From the NCBI GenBank assembly GCA_000169075.1, contig AAVT01000001.1, positions 1,067,201-1,131,200 of the forward strand: DNA of 64,000 nucleotides. The letters run 5' to 3'. Both the position numbers and the translations under genes were made by a program. Source of the DNA: a marine gamma proteobacterium HTCC2143. GTDB lineage: Bacteria > Pseudomonadota > Gammaproteobacteria > Pseudomonadales > Dasaniaceae. Below the pieces are notes generated by a model. It was given only the letters and a program-made list of their open reading frames with translations, had not been told where the DNA came from and did not search any database. Shown in pieces: positions 17,829-27,495 of the stretch (the stretch's first letter is position 1; each line of letters opens with the position of its first letter).

Positions 17829-20075
17829 TTAATTCGCGTGAATAACCTCTTCTATATCTAACTCGTCTCTGACCAGGGAAACATCATAATATTGACTATT
17901 TAGCCAGTAATCGTATTGATCTGCGAAATGACTGCTCTCGGGTTTGCCGCTATTACCGCCCGCAATTACGAATCGAAAATGCAACGGATCAGCGAGGTCT
18001 ACAACCCATCGAAATGCTGGGCCATGATAAACCCTCACTTTTTCGGTATCGTCTTTTGCAGGTATGTGCAGTGCCATGCGTAGCGTGGTTCCACTACCCG
18101 CTATAGGATCTGGCCCAGCGTTCATATGGCCCCATTCGTTAAATTTACTGAGAGAATGTTTAAAGTTGATCTGATGCAATTCCCCCCATGCCCATTGATC
18201 ACCCATTTCATTGTCGAGATTATCAATCAGCTTTTTTACCTCGTCACAAATTATTTTATCCAGAGTTTTTCGATGTACTAACCAGGGCGAATTTTCCTGA
18301 AAAAAATCATCAACGCTAAACTTGTTTAACGCTACCGCAACTGTTGGCAGGGAAAGAATTAAGTCATCACCGAGAACTTTGTGCATAAACTGCATAGACC
18401 ACTGCTTGTCCATTAACGGGTAATAGATACAGGCGGCTTGGGAGTCCAGACCTGCTCTAAAATTCCAGTTTTCGAGCAGCTCTCGTGCACGCTGTACTGA
18501 GGCAGATGGGTCCGTTAAGCATTGGATAATGCCCGGTACTGTTTCCTGTGCGCGCAAGTCGAGAATATCTTGCTGCATAGATTCGAAATCGGAGGACGTA
18601 AACATGGGGTGAGAGTTTTTAGATATTTTCTCATCCAATAATGCTTGAATGCGTTTTGCGCGAGCGTTAAATGTTGGATAGTTATGTATTGGGAAACTGC
18701 CTCTGTCTTCCATTGTGTCATCGTTGGCAGTAAGGCTATAGCCACATTCAGGGTTGTATTCCACGGTCAATTCGTCAGCCTTGGAAATATCGAAATTATA
18801 TTCGTGACGCCAGGCCGCGAGCGGTACCGATCCTGTTACACCATGAGAGTCTTGATTGGGACGTTTATATCCCGGACGCTTTTGTATTGTTGCCGCGATA
18901 AACCTTCGTAGATTGTCATCCTGATCAACACAAATAATATTATTCACCAGCGGGCAAACGTCATTCTCAAACAGAGAGTTGCCAAATTCTTCGCTGTTTT
19001 CAGACATCGGCATCAATGCGAGTGTTCCTGCCGACGTAGGAATATCCTTCATTACCCAGTTAAGTGAGGTTGTGTATTGTCTGGTTGTGGGCGTCGATAG
19101 CCCAAGTTCATCGGTAAGCGACTCCAGAATAGGCCCCCGATCGGATATATCGATATCGAAAGAAGCCGGAGACTGTCCTGCAATATCAATGATAAATTGT
19201 TTGCTCCGGGGCGCTTCTTCTCTCTCTACGAAAACGTCAAATGTGTCGATGAATCCGGTAGTTAATCCCCAGGAAACGTTACGATTGAACCCCATCATAA
19301 AGTATGGGATGCCTGGGAATGTCGCGCCGAATGTATCCCAGTCGGGAGTGCTTAAATGAACGTAGAAGAACGTGTTTGGTATTGAGTGGGGCTGATGTGG
19401 GTCAGTGGCCAGCATGGGTTTCCCTGATGCTGAAAGATGGCCGCGTACTGCCCAGTTATTGCTGCCGCTAACGATGCGTTGATTGGGAAATAGAAGATTT
19501 CCAATACCTGCATCCATAGACAGCAAGGCATCCCTTAGCTCAGCAATCGATTGTTCGTCGGCGGCAGAAAAATTGTGCAGGTGATGTTTAAACCAAGAGG
19601 TCCCGTGGCGAGCCATAAGCTTGCCCATGTAAATTTTTTCCATAAATGTTTTGTGTTGAAACCAGCCGGTAAATCGGTGTCGGGAGGCTACATCATGGCG
19701 AGTGAATTCCCGCGGGACTGTTCCTGCGCGAATAAATTCCGCTGGAATTTCCTGAAGTCCCCGGACATAGCTATTCAACCCTTCAAGGTAGGCATCAACT
19801 ACCCAGTCACCGGGTGAGTCTGGCATGTCATACGCAGGCACATTGAAGGCTTTGTGCATAAGATCTTGGGCAATATATCGTGGGCCCATTACACTTGCAG
19901 CGGTTCCTGTTGCGAACAGCGTACTGAGGTGAATTTGCCATAATCGTTCATAGCCTGCGGCATAACCCATTCCTCTAAAGGCATCAGCTTGATTCTCTGC
20001 AAAAACATGAACGAGACCATTGGCATCCCAACATATATCAAATGGCTGTTCCGCTGCTGTGATTTTGATGTTCAT
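17829..20075 (-). CDS. Penicillin acylase family Ntn hydrolase, apparently cytoplasmic
   Basis: A 748-residue second member of the family. The N-terminal part FDICWDANGLVHVFAENQ and FRGMGYAAGYERLWQIH is typical of the alpha chain. The predicted autoprocessing site is before the Ser at about residue 205 in VSGSNNWAVRG. Beta-chain motifs include LATDPHQPHSIPNTFFYVHL, FPGIPYFMMGFNRNVSWGLT and LNWVMKDIPTS. No signal peptide or hydrophobic leader precedes MNIKITAAEQ, which is unusual because characterised family members are normally exported. The ATG is preceded by AAAAAGAGCG. It is probably first of a unit with the SDR gene downstream. Amide substrate unknown. Confidence 0.88.
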   Translation of the reverse strand: MNIKITAAEQPFDICWDANGLVHVFAENQADAFRGMGYAAGYERLWQIHLSTLFATGTAASVMGPRYIAQDLMHKAFNVPAYDMPDSPGDWVVDAYLEGLNSYVRGLQEIPAEFIRAGTVPREFTRHDVASRHRFTGWFQHKTFMEKIYMGKLMARHGTSWFKHHLHNFSAADEQSIAELRDALLSMDAGIGNLLFPNQRIVSGSNNWAVRGHLSASGKPMLATDPHQPHSIPNTFFYVHLSTPDWDTFGATFPGIPYFMMGFNRNVSWGLTTGFIDTFDVFVEREEAPRSKQFIIDIAGQSPASFDIDISDRGPILESLTDELGLSTPTTRQYTTSLNWVMKDIPTSAGTLALMPMSENSEEFGNSLFENDVCPLVNNIICVDQDDNLRRFIAATIQKRPGYKRPNQDSHGVTGSVPLAAWRHEYNFDISKADELTVEYNPECGYSLTANDDTMEDRGSFPIHNYPTFNARAKRIQALLDEKISKNSHPMFTSSDFESMQQDILDLRAQETVPGIIQCLTDPSASVQRARELLENWNFRAGLDSQAACIYYPLMDKQWSMQFMHKVLGDDLILSLPTVAVALNKFSVDDFFQENSPWLVHRKTLDKIICDEVKKLIDNLDNEMGDQWAWGELHQINFKHSLSKFNEWGHMNAGPDPIAGSGTTLRMALHIPAKDDTEKVRVYHGPAFRWVVDLADPLHFRFVIAGGNSGKPESSHFADQYDYWLNSQYYDVSLVRDELDIEEVIHAN

Positions 20076-20594
20076 AAAACGCTCTTTTTATTTTTATGGG
20101 TTGATATCATTAAATTGATTAAAGGCTCTTATCGCTATCTCGATTCTTCCCACTAGAGTCCTAACTTCAGCTCCGAGTGACGTTCGTGCAAGTTGATGAT
20201 TACTCGGTCTTCAACATAAACGCTATTTATCAACAGCCATTCACTCACGTCTCTTCGAAAATAATACATTTAGCAATTTTGATATGTGGCGCTCATTGTC
20301 CCGATATTATCTTTTTTTAAATTCGGGCCTTGCGCAACTCCGTAGACCTCTGTCAGAGGGGTAGCATACAAACGTGAGTTTGAGGCTAACACCAAAAATG
20401 GTTAGATTTCAATGGTGATGTTAACGTAAATATACGGGTGGTGGTTTAGTGGGCGCCCGGTGCTACTATAGGCTCGAGTTGAGAATAATTACAAATTAGA
20501 TAGGTCGATCGATTATAGTTTTTAGTAAGTCATCGATTTTATTAGAACTAAATATCAATGAATACAACCATGAAAATGGATAGAGGAATGGCTT
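20076..20594. other. Divergent intergenic region
   Basis: About 520 bp between two divergent genes. It should hold both promoters. A short hairpin-capable segment ACCTCTGTCAGAGGGGT sits near 20348-20364. No reading frame with a plausible product and no RNA gene was recognised. Confidence 0.5.
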
Positions 20595-21209
20595 ATGACG
20601 TTAGATGTTATTGGCGCAGGGTTTGGTCGAACAGGAACCTTGTCGTTGAAGTTGGCTTTGGAAAAACTGGGCTTTAAAAAAACGTATCATATGGCAGAGT
20701 TATTTGGTCAACCGCAACATCTGGATAGCTGGGAACAGGCATTGGCTACTGGTAGCTGTGATTGGGATACCCTATTTAGTGATTATCGAGCGGCGGTCGA
20801 TTGGCCTGCCTGTTATTATTGGCAGGAATATGCTGAATTATATCCAAGGGCGAAAGTCATTTTGAGCCTTCGCAATCCCGAAAGCTGGTTTGATAGTGTG
20901 CATAAGACAATTTATCCCGCGACAAAAGAAGCGCTTGAGTCCAATGACCCTAAGCTTAAACGTTGGGCAAAGTGGAGCAATCAATTGATCTGGGAAAATA
21001 CCTTTAGCGGGCGTATCGAAGATAAACAATATGCTATTCAGATTTTCAATGATCATATTGAACGAGTAAAGAAAACGATTTCGGCAGATCGATTACTGAT
21101 TTTTCAAGCGACCGATGGCTGGATGCCGCTCTGTGAATTCCTAGAGTGCGAAATTCCCAATGAAGCCTATCCTCGAGTAAATAGTAGCGAAGAATTTGCC
21201 AGACGTTAG
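20595..21209 (+). CDS. P-loop sulfotransferase family protein
   Basis: A 204-residue protein with the sulfotransferase phosphate-binding loop GAGFGRTGTLSLKLALEKLG at the N-terminus. The second conserved PAPS motif is present as AKVILSLRNPESWFDSVHKT at about residues 94-113. The segments FSDYRAAVDWPACYYWQE and LLIFQATDGWMPLCEFL are typical of the Sulfotransfer_4 group. It would transfer sulfate from PAPS to a hydroxyl or amine in the cytoplasm, although many bacterial members are uncharacterised. The start has AGAGGAATGGCTT upstream. It converges on dnaE2 and stands alone. The acceptor is unknown. Confidence 0.87.
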   Translation: MTLDVIGAGFGRTGTLSLKLALEKLGFKKTYHMAELFGQPQHLDSWEQALATGSCDWDTLFSDYRAAVDWPACYYWQEYAELYPRAKVILSLRNPESWFDSVHKTIYPATKEALESNDPKLKRWAKWSNQLIWENTFSGRIEDKQYAIQIFNDHIERVKKTISADRLLIFQATDGWMPLCEFLECEIPNEAYPRVNSSEEFARR

Positions 21210-21259
21210 ATGCATATAAAAGGTATTATCACCGCGAACAACACCCATGGTTTTAGCTG

Positions 21260-24200
21260 TTAATGAAAGTCATGGGAGGATGTGTCTAATGGCATTAAAT
21301 GGCTAATATCCTTGATAAATCCCGCTACAATGTGGACTACGGGTGTTTGTTGTTGTGGGTCCAGTCCTGCAATTTGTTCGGTGCGTTGCAATTTCCCTTT
21401 GATTGATAATATTCGGCTGTTAATAATTTCTTGATTATAATGCTGCTGCTGGTTTTTCCAAACGATGACATTACAGTAGCCGGTTTCATCTTCCAGCGTA
21501 ATGAATAACACGCCAGTGGCAGTGCCAGGTCGTTGGCGGCAGGTCACCAAACCAGCGATATGGACAATATGACCGTGCTCGATGGTAGCGAGATCCGTGG
21601 CTCGGGTGCAGCGATGGAGAAGCTGATTTTCTCGCAGTAACGCCATCGGATGTCGGCGTAAAGTGAGACCGGTATAACTATAATCCCACTGTATTTCTTC
21701 ATGTTCTTTAGGTGCAGCTAATACAATATGGTCGTCCAGAACGGCATCACTTTCTACGTTGAATAAGGGGCGGGATTCTTCCACTGCGCTGATTTGCCAT
21801 TGGCTTTGGTAACGGTGACTGTTAAAACACTGGAACGCGTCGGATCGCACCAGACAGTTTTGTTCCTGTCGATTAATGTGAGTGCGCTGTATGAAATCTG
21901 CCATCGATGAGAATGATCTGTCAGCCCTAGCGGTGACTAGTCTTTCAGCACTCTTTCTATGCATACCTTTTAATAGGCGAAATCCTAATCGTAAAACATG
22001 GCGGGTCATCAAACAATGGTCCCATTGACTGTGATTAATGCATACCGGAAGTATTTGAACGCCGTGTCGACGCGCGTCCTGTACTAATTGTGCTGGGGCA
22101 TAAAAACCCATGGGCTGGCTGTTTAATAAGCCGCAATAGAAGGCACCTGGGTGATTGCACTTGATCCATGAAGAAGCATAAGCGAGGAGCGCGAAGCTGG
22201 CGGAATGTGATTCTGGAAAACCATAAGCTCCAAAGCCTCTTAATTGGTTGAACAGACGATCAGCAAAGTCGATACTATAGCCTCTTTCCAGCATGCCATT
22301 AATTAACTTGTCTCGAAATAAGTCAAGGTGGCCATTGCGTCCCCAGCTAGTGATAGCGCGCCTCAATTGGTCTGCTTCACCGCCGCTAAACCCCGCCGCA
22401 ACCATAGCTAATTGAATAACCTGTTCCTGAAAAATAGGTACGCCCAAAGTACGGCCTAATACCGCTTCTAATCCGGCGTTGGCATAAGTGATTGATTCCA
22501 GTCCCTGACGGCGACGTAAAAACGGATGGACCATACCGCCCTGAATTGGCCCTGGGCGGATGATCGCAATTTGAATGACCAGATCATAAAATGTCTGCGG
22601 CCGTAAACGCGGCAACATATTCATTTGTGCACGGGATTCGATTTGGAAGACACCGATAGTATCGGCTTTGCACAACATATCATAAGTAGCCTTGTCCTCA
22701 GCGGGTATGTTGTCTAACTGAAACTCTTTCCCATTGGTCTCTTCAAAGTCGCTAATGTAGCCTAGACTTTTTCGAATCGCACTTAGCATACCCAAAGCCA
22801 GTACATCAATTTTCATCAGTCCGAGCGACTCGATATCTGTTTTGTCCCATTGGATAATCGTTCTGTTTTTCATGGCGGCATTTTCCAATGGGACTAACAT
22901 TGAAATGGGTTCTCGACAAATAATGAAACCACCGACATGCTGGGAGAGGTGTCTTGGGAATCGAAGGATTTCATCCACGAGTTGGAGAAATAACTGTGCT
23001 GAAATAGAGCGCTGTTGGACCTGTGCTCTATTGAGTAATTCGTCTAGCTGCTGCGGTTTTTTCCACCAAGACAACGACTTTGCTAGTTTGTCGACTAATG
23101 CCTGATCAAAGCCTAGAGCTTTCCCTACATCTCTGACAGCGCTACGCGGTCTATAAGTGATGACCGTCGCGGCCAATGCTGCTCGTTCTCTGCCATATTT
23201 ACGATAAATGTATTGCATCACTTCTTCGCGTCGTTCGTGTTCAAAATCTACATCAATATCTGGTGGCTCATCGCGTTCTTTTGAAATAAAGCGCTCAAAT
23301 AGTAACTGACTTCGGGCCGGGTCTACCTCGGTAATAAACAGGCAGTAACAAACGGCAGAGTTTGCAGCAGAGCCGCGCCCTTGGCAGAGGATTTTTTGGT
23401 TACGAGCAAACTGAACTATGTCGTAGACCGTTAAAAAATACTGCTCATATTTCATCTCATGAATAAGTGCTAACTCTTTTTCAATCAAGGAGATCACCGT
23501 TTCCGGGATGTGATCAGGCCAGCGTTGTCGAGCGCCATCTTCAGTGAGCTCACGCAAAAACTGTGTGGCAGTAGTATTAGGCGGCACAATTTCATCAGGA
23601 TACTGATAGTTAAGCGAGTCCAATGTAAACTGACAGCGTGCAGCTATTTGTAGTGTTTCTGCGAGTAATTCGGGAGGATAGAGTGAGGCTAGTTGTTTTC
23701 TTGAATGTAAATGTAGTTCTGCATTTGCCTGTAGCTTATTTCCGAGTCTTTGAATATTAGTGTTGAGTCGAATAGCGGTAACAACATCCTGTAATGGTTT
23801 TCGTGCCGCCACATGCATATGCACATTACCGCTAGCTGTCATGGGAATATGATATCGCTTGGCAATTTCATAACACTGAAGGTAGCGTTGTTGTTGGTGG
23901 CTTTTTCTAGGCAGGTTGATGCCCATCCATAATGATTGTTGAAAGACGGACTTCAATTGTTCAGCGATTTTTTGGTTAGCTTCTTGTTCATCAGTAAGAG
24001 CATCATTGACTAACCAGATAGCCAAATAATGAGGGGACTCTCGCTGAAAATCTTTGAGCGATATCTCATAGCTACCTTTTGGGCTACGCAGTCGTGCTTT
24101 GCTGATAAGAGAAGATATTTGGCTATAAGCTGTTTTATCGGTTGCCAATAATAGTAAGCGAATATTTTCGTTGAGATAGAATTCAGAGCCTATAATGAGT

Positions 24201-24394
24201 TTTATGTTGCAGGATTTTGCTGCCATATGAGCACGTACAATTCCAGCGAAAGAGCATTCATCACTGATTGTTACCGCTCGATAGCCCAGCTCTGCTGCCT
24301 GCGTTACTAGTTCTTCTGGGTGTGAGGCGCCGCGTAGGAAAGTGAAGTTGCTAATACAATGCAGTTCGGCATAATCAGGAAGCAGCGGAGTCAT
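21260..24394 (-). CDS. dnaE2: Error-prone DNA polymerase DnaE2
   Basis: A C-family polymerase of about 1044 residues that carries out SOS mutagenesis and lesion bypass with ImuA and ImuB. The PHP domain opens with YAELHCISNFTFLRGASHPE and contains TISDECSFAGIVRAH. The palm has the catalytic PPDIDVDFEHERREEVM and CQGRGSAANSAVCY. HLSQHVGGFI and the OB-fold near residue 960 (HIVHIAGLVTCRQRPGTATG) follow. The frame opens further upstream at 24418, but the ATG at 24394 overlaps the imuB stop as ATGA, giving translational coupling, and starts the protein at MTPLLPDYAEL. Length is normal for DnaE2 and shorter than replicative DnaE1. Confidence 0.96.
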   Translation of the reverse strand: MTPLLPDYAELHCISNFTFLRGASHPEELVTQAAELGYRAVTISDECSFAGIVRAHMAAKSCNIKLIIGSEFYLNENIRLLLLATDKTAYSQISSLISKARLRSPKGSYEISLKDFQRESPHYLAIWLVNDALTDEQEANQKIAEQLKSVFQQSLWMGINLPRKSHQQQRYLQCYEIAKRYHIPMTASGNVHMHVAARKPLQDVVTAIRLNTNIQRLGNKLQANAELHLHSRKQLASLYPPELLAETLQIAARCQFTLDSLNYQYPDEIVPPNTTATQFLRELTEDGARQRWPDHIPETVISLIEKELALIHEMKYEQYFLTVYDIVQFARNQKILCQGRGSAANSAVCYCLFITEVDPARSQLLFERFISKERDEPPDIDVDFEHERREEVMQYIYRKYGRERAALAATVITYRPRSAVRDVGKALGFDQALVDKLAKSLSWWKKPQQLDELLNRAQVQQRSISAQLFLQLVDEILRFPRHLSQHVGGFIICREPISMLVPLENAAMKNRTIIQWDKTDIESLGLMKIDVLALGMLSAIRKSLGYISDFEETNGKEFQLDNIPAEDKATYDMLCKADTIGVFQIESRAQMNMLPRLRPQTFYDLVIQIAIIRPGPIQGGMVHPFLRRRQGLESITYANAGLEAVLGRTLGVPIFQEQVIQLAMVAAGFSGGEADQLRRAITSWGRNGHLDLFRDKLINGMLERGYSIDFADRLFNQLRGFGAYGFPESHSASFALLAYASSWIKCNHPGAFYCGLLNSQPMGFYAPAQLVQDARRHGVQILPVCINHSQWDHCLMTRHVLRLGFRLLKGMHRKSAERLVTARADRSFSSMADFIQRTHINRQEQNCLVRSDAFQCFNSHRYQSQWQISAVEESRPLFNVESDAVLDDHIVLAAPKEHEEIQWDYSYTGLTLRRHPMALLRENQLLHRCTRATDLATIEHGHIVHIAGLVTCRQRPGTATGVLFITLEDETGYCNVIVWKNQQQHYNQEIINSRILSIKGKLQRTEQIAGLDPQQQTPVVHIVAGFIKDISHLMPLDTSSHDFH

Positions 24395-25872
24395 GAGAAT
24401 ATTCCATGGACAAACCATTGTCGGTTGATGGGGTCTTTAAATATCCAATAGATGCTGCCGTTACTATGACGGGCAATGTAATAATCTCTCGCATGTCGCT
24501 GTTTCCACCACTGATTGTCTATTCGTTCGGGACCTTGCAGCAGTTGCAAATAACCTTGCCAATAGAGTTTTTTTTGGTGTTGTTGAATAGCTGCAGGTTT
24601 CGATAGCAACCATAGGGGGCGAAGAGGTGTGGCCTGGCCATCTAAAGGATCACTGTTATTATTATCAGTATATTGAATGGCACGCCACGCTTTTTCTGGC
24701 AGGAGATCATTGTGCGTACTGAGCTGAATGCAGTGCTTGCTTTGCAATCGGCTGAGTAATTTGTCCATTACTACATTATATTTCTCGTTTTTGCTGTCGT
24801 CCTCTGCCAGCAATTCATTGTCATGCTGCTGAAATAAACTATCATTATAGCTTCCTATTTTTTCGAATTCTTTGCACGACAAGCTGAGTGATTCGATATT
24901 GGCGCGCAGTTTCATTTGCTCTAGCTTCAATAAGGTTATATCGAACAAAGACCGTTGTTGAAATACCTGAAGAGAGCTATTTAGTCGCAGTGAGTCACTG
25001 CCACCATCAATATAATTCAACTGCCAGTTTAGTTGTCGATTAATCAATTGTCGGAAGCGAAGATGATTTTTTAATTCGGTCAATAGTTGATTAATATAAG
25101 GGTGTAATTGTTGTTTGTTATTCAGCCCGTTTAAAAAATAGCGACTGCTATTAAAATGCTCCGGTGGAACAAATAATGAACGATGTTCTTTCTCTTCATT
25201 TTTTAGATAAGCGATTAAGTCGAAAAATTCACGACCAAATCGCTTTCCCAGCGATGTTTTGGGTAATGAAAAGACAGAATGAATGTGGGTTAATCCCATG
25301 GATTGCAAATTTTTTTTCACGCTTTTCCGGCAGGGAAGGAGCGCTACAGGTAATGCATTTAAATTCTGCAGGATTTTTTTACTGTCTAACTTTGTCGGCG
25401 ATTGACGATAATATTCTGGGTCTTTATCGCTGTAACTAATCAGATAAGAGGCTATAGGATTGTGTGATAGGCCACAGTAAAAATGAAGCTTACGTTTTTT
25501 TATGCCTTCACTTAAGTAATGAAACAATCGATTAAAACCTCGAAATAATTTCAAGCTGCCACGAATTTCTAAAAAAACGGCACTAAGTTGCTCATCAATA
25601 CTAACCTGAGGTGAAAATCGATAGGCCCATACAGCGACATGCTCGAGCAATTCTTTTTCTCTATTTATCTGACGTTCTACTGCCTGTAGTTCTGGATGTA
25701 AGCTGAGTGCTGTTGCCATTGAGTGCCCATTTTTTATACCCTTTTCCACGGCAGGTGGGTTGGCTTGCAAGACGATTTGTCGTTCAATAATGGCTGTTGC
25801 TTCAGTACTCTCTCTTATACTGAGACTGTCCAGCATCAGAGAAGGAAAACGTATACATAGCCACCACATCAT
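24391..25872 (-). CDS. imuB: ImuB, Y-family polymerase-like mutasome protein
   Basis: A 493-residue Y-family polymerase homologue. It has the family's N-terminal start (WLCIRFPSLMLDSL), palm segment SPQVSIDEQLSAVFLEIRGS and little-finger region. The acidic catalytic residues of active DinB are not present at the first motif (RFPSLMLD instead of a DMD-type motif), consistent with ImuB being a non-catalytic adaptor that tethers DnaE2 to the beta clamp. At the usual clamp-binding position this protein has YNDSLF (about 342-347), where the Gln of a QxxLF motif is Asn. A QRSLF string at 306-310 lies inside the predicted little-finger fold. PLRPLWLLSKP is conserved in ImuB proteins. Start supported by CGGAGTAAATA; 25 bp after imuA. 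Confidence 0.93.
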   Translation of the reverse strand: MMWWLCIRFPSLMLDSLSIRESTEATAIIERQIVLQANPPAVEKGIKNGHSMATALSLHPELQAVERQINREKELLEHVAVWAYRFSPQVSIDEQLSAVFLEIRGSLKLFRGFNRLFHYLSEGIKKRKLHFYCGLSHNPIASYLISYSDKDPEYYRQSPTKLDSKKILQNLNALPVALLPCRKSVKKNLQSMGLTHIHSVFSLPKTSLGKRFGREFFDLIAYLKNEEKEHRSLFVPPEHFNSSRYFLNGLNNKQQLHPYINQLLTELKNHLRFRQLINRQLNWQLNYIDGGSDSLRLNSSLQVFQQRSLFDITLLKLEQMKLRANIESLSLSCKEFEKIGSYNDSLFQQHDNELLAEDDSKNEKYNVVMDKLLSRLQSKHCIQLSTHNDLLPEKAWRAIQYTDNNNSDPLDGQATPLRPLWLLSKPAAIQQHQKKLYWQGYLQLLQGPERIDNQWWKQRHARDYYIARHSNGSIYWIFKDPINRQWFVHGIFS

Positions 25873-25897
25873 TATTTACTCCGCGTACCAGCATCCC

Positions 25898-26713
25898 TTA
25901 GTGGGGCTGCGTTGGTGCACTGCTACTGGGTTGATGGATGATAGACTGATCGTCATTGAGCCTGTCTGAGTGCTGGGGGTCGATTATTGAGGGTATGTCG
26001 GTTCTGCCATTGACGACTTGATATGAGGGACGAGAGGAATGATAAACCGGCCATTTTTCTACGGCCTGTTGTTTGAACAGTAATGACTCCGGCCGGGATA
26101 TGACGAGCTGCTGACCAGACCAGCCTCCCGGTTGTTTAAGTACCTCAACCGCCAACTGCGACGCTGACGATGATAGTTGTATCCGTAGGCGAGCAGGCGA
26201 AGATTGCTGTTTTGACGACAGGGGGCGAAAATGAAAGTGTAGGCAGTGACCTTTCTCTGCTGCAGCCTGCAGGCGTCGATAGGGAGTGGCGTTGCTAGCT
26301 TGTCGAGTAAACCAGGTCATCACAATGGCAAAGGCAGAAGACGCCAGTACTTGCTCGGCGGCCCACCATTGATCGGATTCTGATGGATATAACAATAAAC
26401 ATTTTTCCGGCGTTATTCCCTGTGACAGCAGCGCCGGTGAATAGGGAATAAACGGGGGGTTAATCCACGCGATTCTCCCTTTATGGCTGACTTTCTTGAG
26501 TAGCGGCATCAGTAAACTGAGTTCGCCAATACCCCAGTGTTCACAGAGTAGTTCAGATGAGCTGTGTAGTGGCCAGCCACGCCAATGCAACTGCTGGTCC
26601 AGCTGGGTTATACCTGAGCTAATGCTGTTTCCAGTTTGCTGACTGTGGTCGTCGCGGTAATGCTTGCCGCGCCATAGTCTGGAATCCTGGATGAGTTGTT
26701 CTACTGAAGACAT
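25898..26713 (-). CDS. imuA: ImuA, RecA/SulA-like mutasome protein
   Basis: A 271-residue RecA-related protein of the ImuABC mutasome. The N-terminus SSVEQLIQDSRLWRGKHY, followed by ISSGITQLDQQLHWRGWPL and SELLCEHWGIGELSLLMPLL, is typical of ImuA. At the position of the RecA Walker A loop it has EHWGIGELSLL, without GKT/S, so it probably does not bind ATP in the RecA manner. GRIAWINPPFIPYSPALLSQ matches the strand after the loop. The C-terminal ~60 residues are Ser/His/Pro-rich and poorly conserved. An in-frame GTG at 26734 is possible, but ATG at 26713 gives the family start. It is first of the operon with imuB and dnaE2, and a LexA-type palindrome lies just upstream. Confidence 0.92.
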   Translation of the reverse strand: MSSVEQLIQDSRLWRGKHYRDDHSQQTGNSISSGITQLDQQLHWRGWPLHSSSELLCEHWGIGELSLLMPLLKKVSHKGRIAWINPPFIPYSPALLSQGITPEKCLLLYPSESDQWWAAEQVLASSAFAIVMTWFTRQASNATPYRRLQAAAEKGHCLHFHFRPLSSKQQSSPARLRIQLSSSASQLAVEVLKQPGGWSGQQLVISRPESLLFKQQAVEKWPVYHSSRPSYQVVNGRTDIPSIIDPQHSDRLNDDQSIIHQPSSSAPTQPH

Positions 26714-26743
26714 AATGAAGGATAGCTTGGCCACTTTATATTG

Positions 26744-26759
26744 CTGTATGGATATACAG
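26744..26759 (-). promoter_or_regulatory. LexA (SOS) box upstream of imuA
   Basis: CTGTATGGATATACAG matches the gammaproteobacterial LexA consensus CTGT-N8-ACAG exactly, and the flanks TTG/TACT extend it toward TACTGT...ACAGTA. It lies 30 bp upstream of the imuA ATG. In minus orientation a TTGCAT element lies 17 bp from a TACTGT that overlaps the box, so binding there would block RNA polymerase. This fits the known SOS control of imuA-imuB-dnaE2. Confidence 0.9.
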
Positions 26760-26894
26760 TACTTTGTGTGGTTCTCTGATGCAAGCTGTTTTTAATAGCT
26801 CTAGTATTAGCGCTGTTAGCTGTAGCAGCCGATGGCTATGTGGGGTAAATTAAGTTTATTATTAATAAGTTTTCCGACATTGAGAGAGATAATA

Positions 26895-27485
26895 ATGGAC
26901 CGCAGAGAAATTCTTAAGATGGCGGCTGTCGTGTTAGGTGGAACCCTATCTGGATCGCTCAGCGCAGCGGTGATGGCCGGTGTTAATGCTTCAGGTGAGG
27001 TGAGTAGACAGCTATTTGATGCCAGTGGGCGCAAATCGTTGGTGATATTAGCTGAGCTGATAATCCCAGAGACCGATACACCTGGGGCAGTGGCTGCAGG
27101 GGTTCCTGATTTTATCGAATTGATGGTGAGCGACTGGTACACCGATACCGAGCGAACCTTGTTTTTGGAAGGTTTACAGGCGCTAAGCGAGTATTGCCAG
27201 CAAACCTATAGTAAAAAATTCAATGATTGTTCCAATGACGAGCAGGTAATTGCACTGCAATGGTCAGAACAAGAGAGTAAAAAATATGTGGCCAAACCAT
27301 CCTCCCCACTAAGTAGAGCCATCGATGAGGATAGTCCCTTTTTTACTAAAATTAAGGAGTTAACAGTCTTGGGATATTACACCTCCGAAGTAGGGGCAAA
27401 GCAGGAGTTACACTATAACCCCATGCCAATGAAATATGATGGTGATGTCGACTTTTCCGACGTCGGCCGTCAGTGGTCTTATTGA
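26895..27485 (+). CDS. Gluconate 2-dehydrogenase subunit 3-like protein (Tat signal)
   Basis: A 196-residue small subunit of a membrane-linked GMC dehydrogenase complex. The N-terminus MDRREILKMAAVVLGG has twin arginines followed by a hydrophobic stretch, so Tat export is likely, possibly carrying its GMC partner. LVILAELIIPETDTPGAVAA is the conserved start of the subunit-3 domain; LGYYTSEVGAKQELHYNPMP is the conserved end. The frame is open from 26832 but ATG 26895 has AGAGAGATAATA upstream. The GMC gene begins 10 bp after the stop. The subunit is thought to aid folding and export and to form part of the dehydrogenase. Confidence 0.9.
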   Translation: MDRREILKMAAVVLGGTLSGSLSAAVMAGVNASGEVSRQLFDASGRKSLVILAELIIPETDTPGAVAAGVPDFIELMVSDWYTDTERTLFLEGLQALSEYCQQTYSKKFNDCSNDEQVIALQWSEQESKKYVAKPSSPLSRAIDEDSPFFTKIKELTVLGYYTSEVGAKQELHYNPMPMKYDGDVDFSDVGRQWSY

Positions 27486-27495
27486 GGAATCTATA

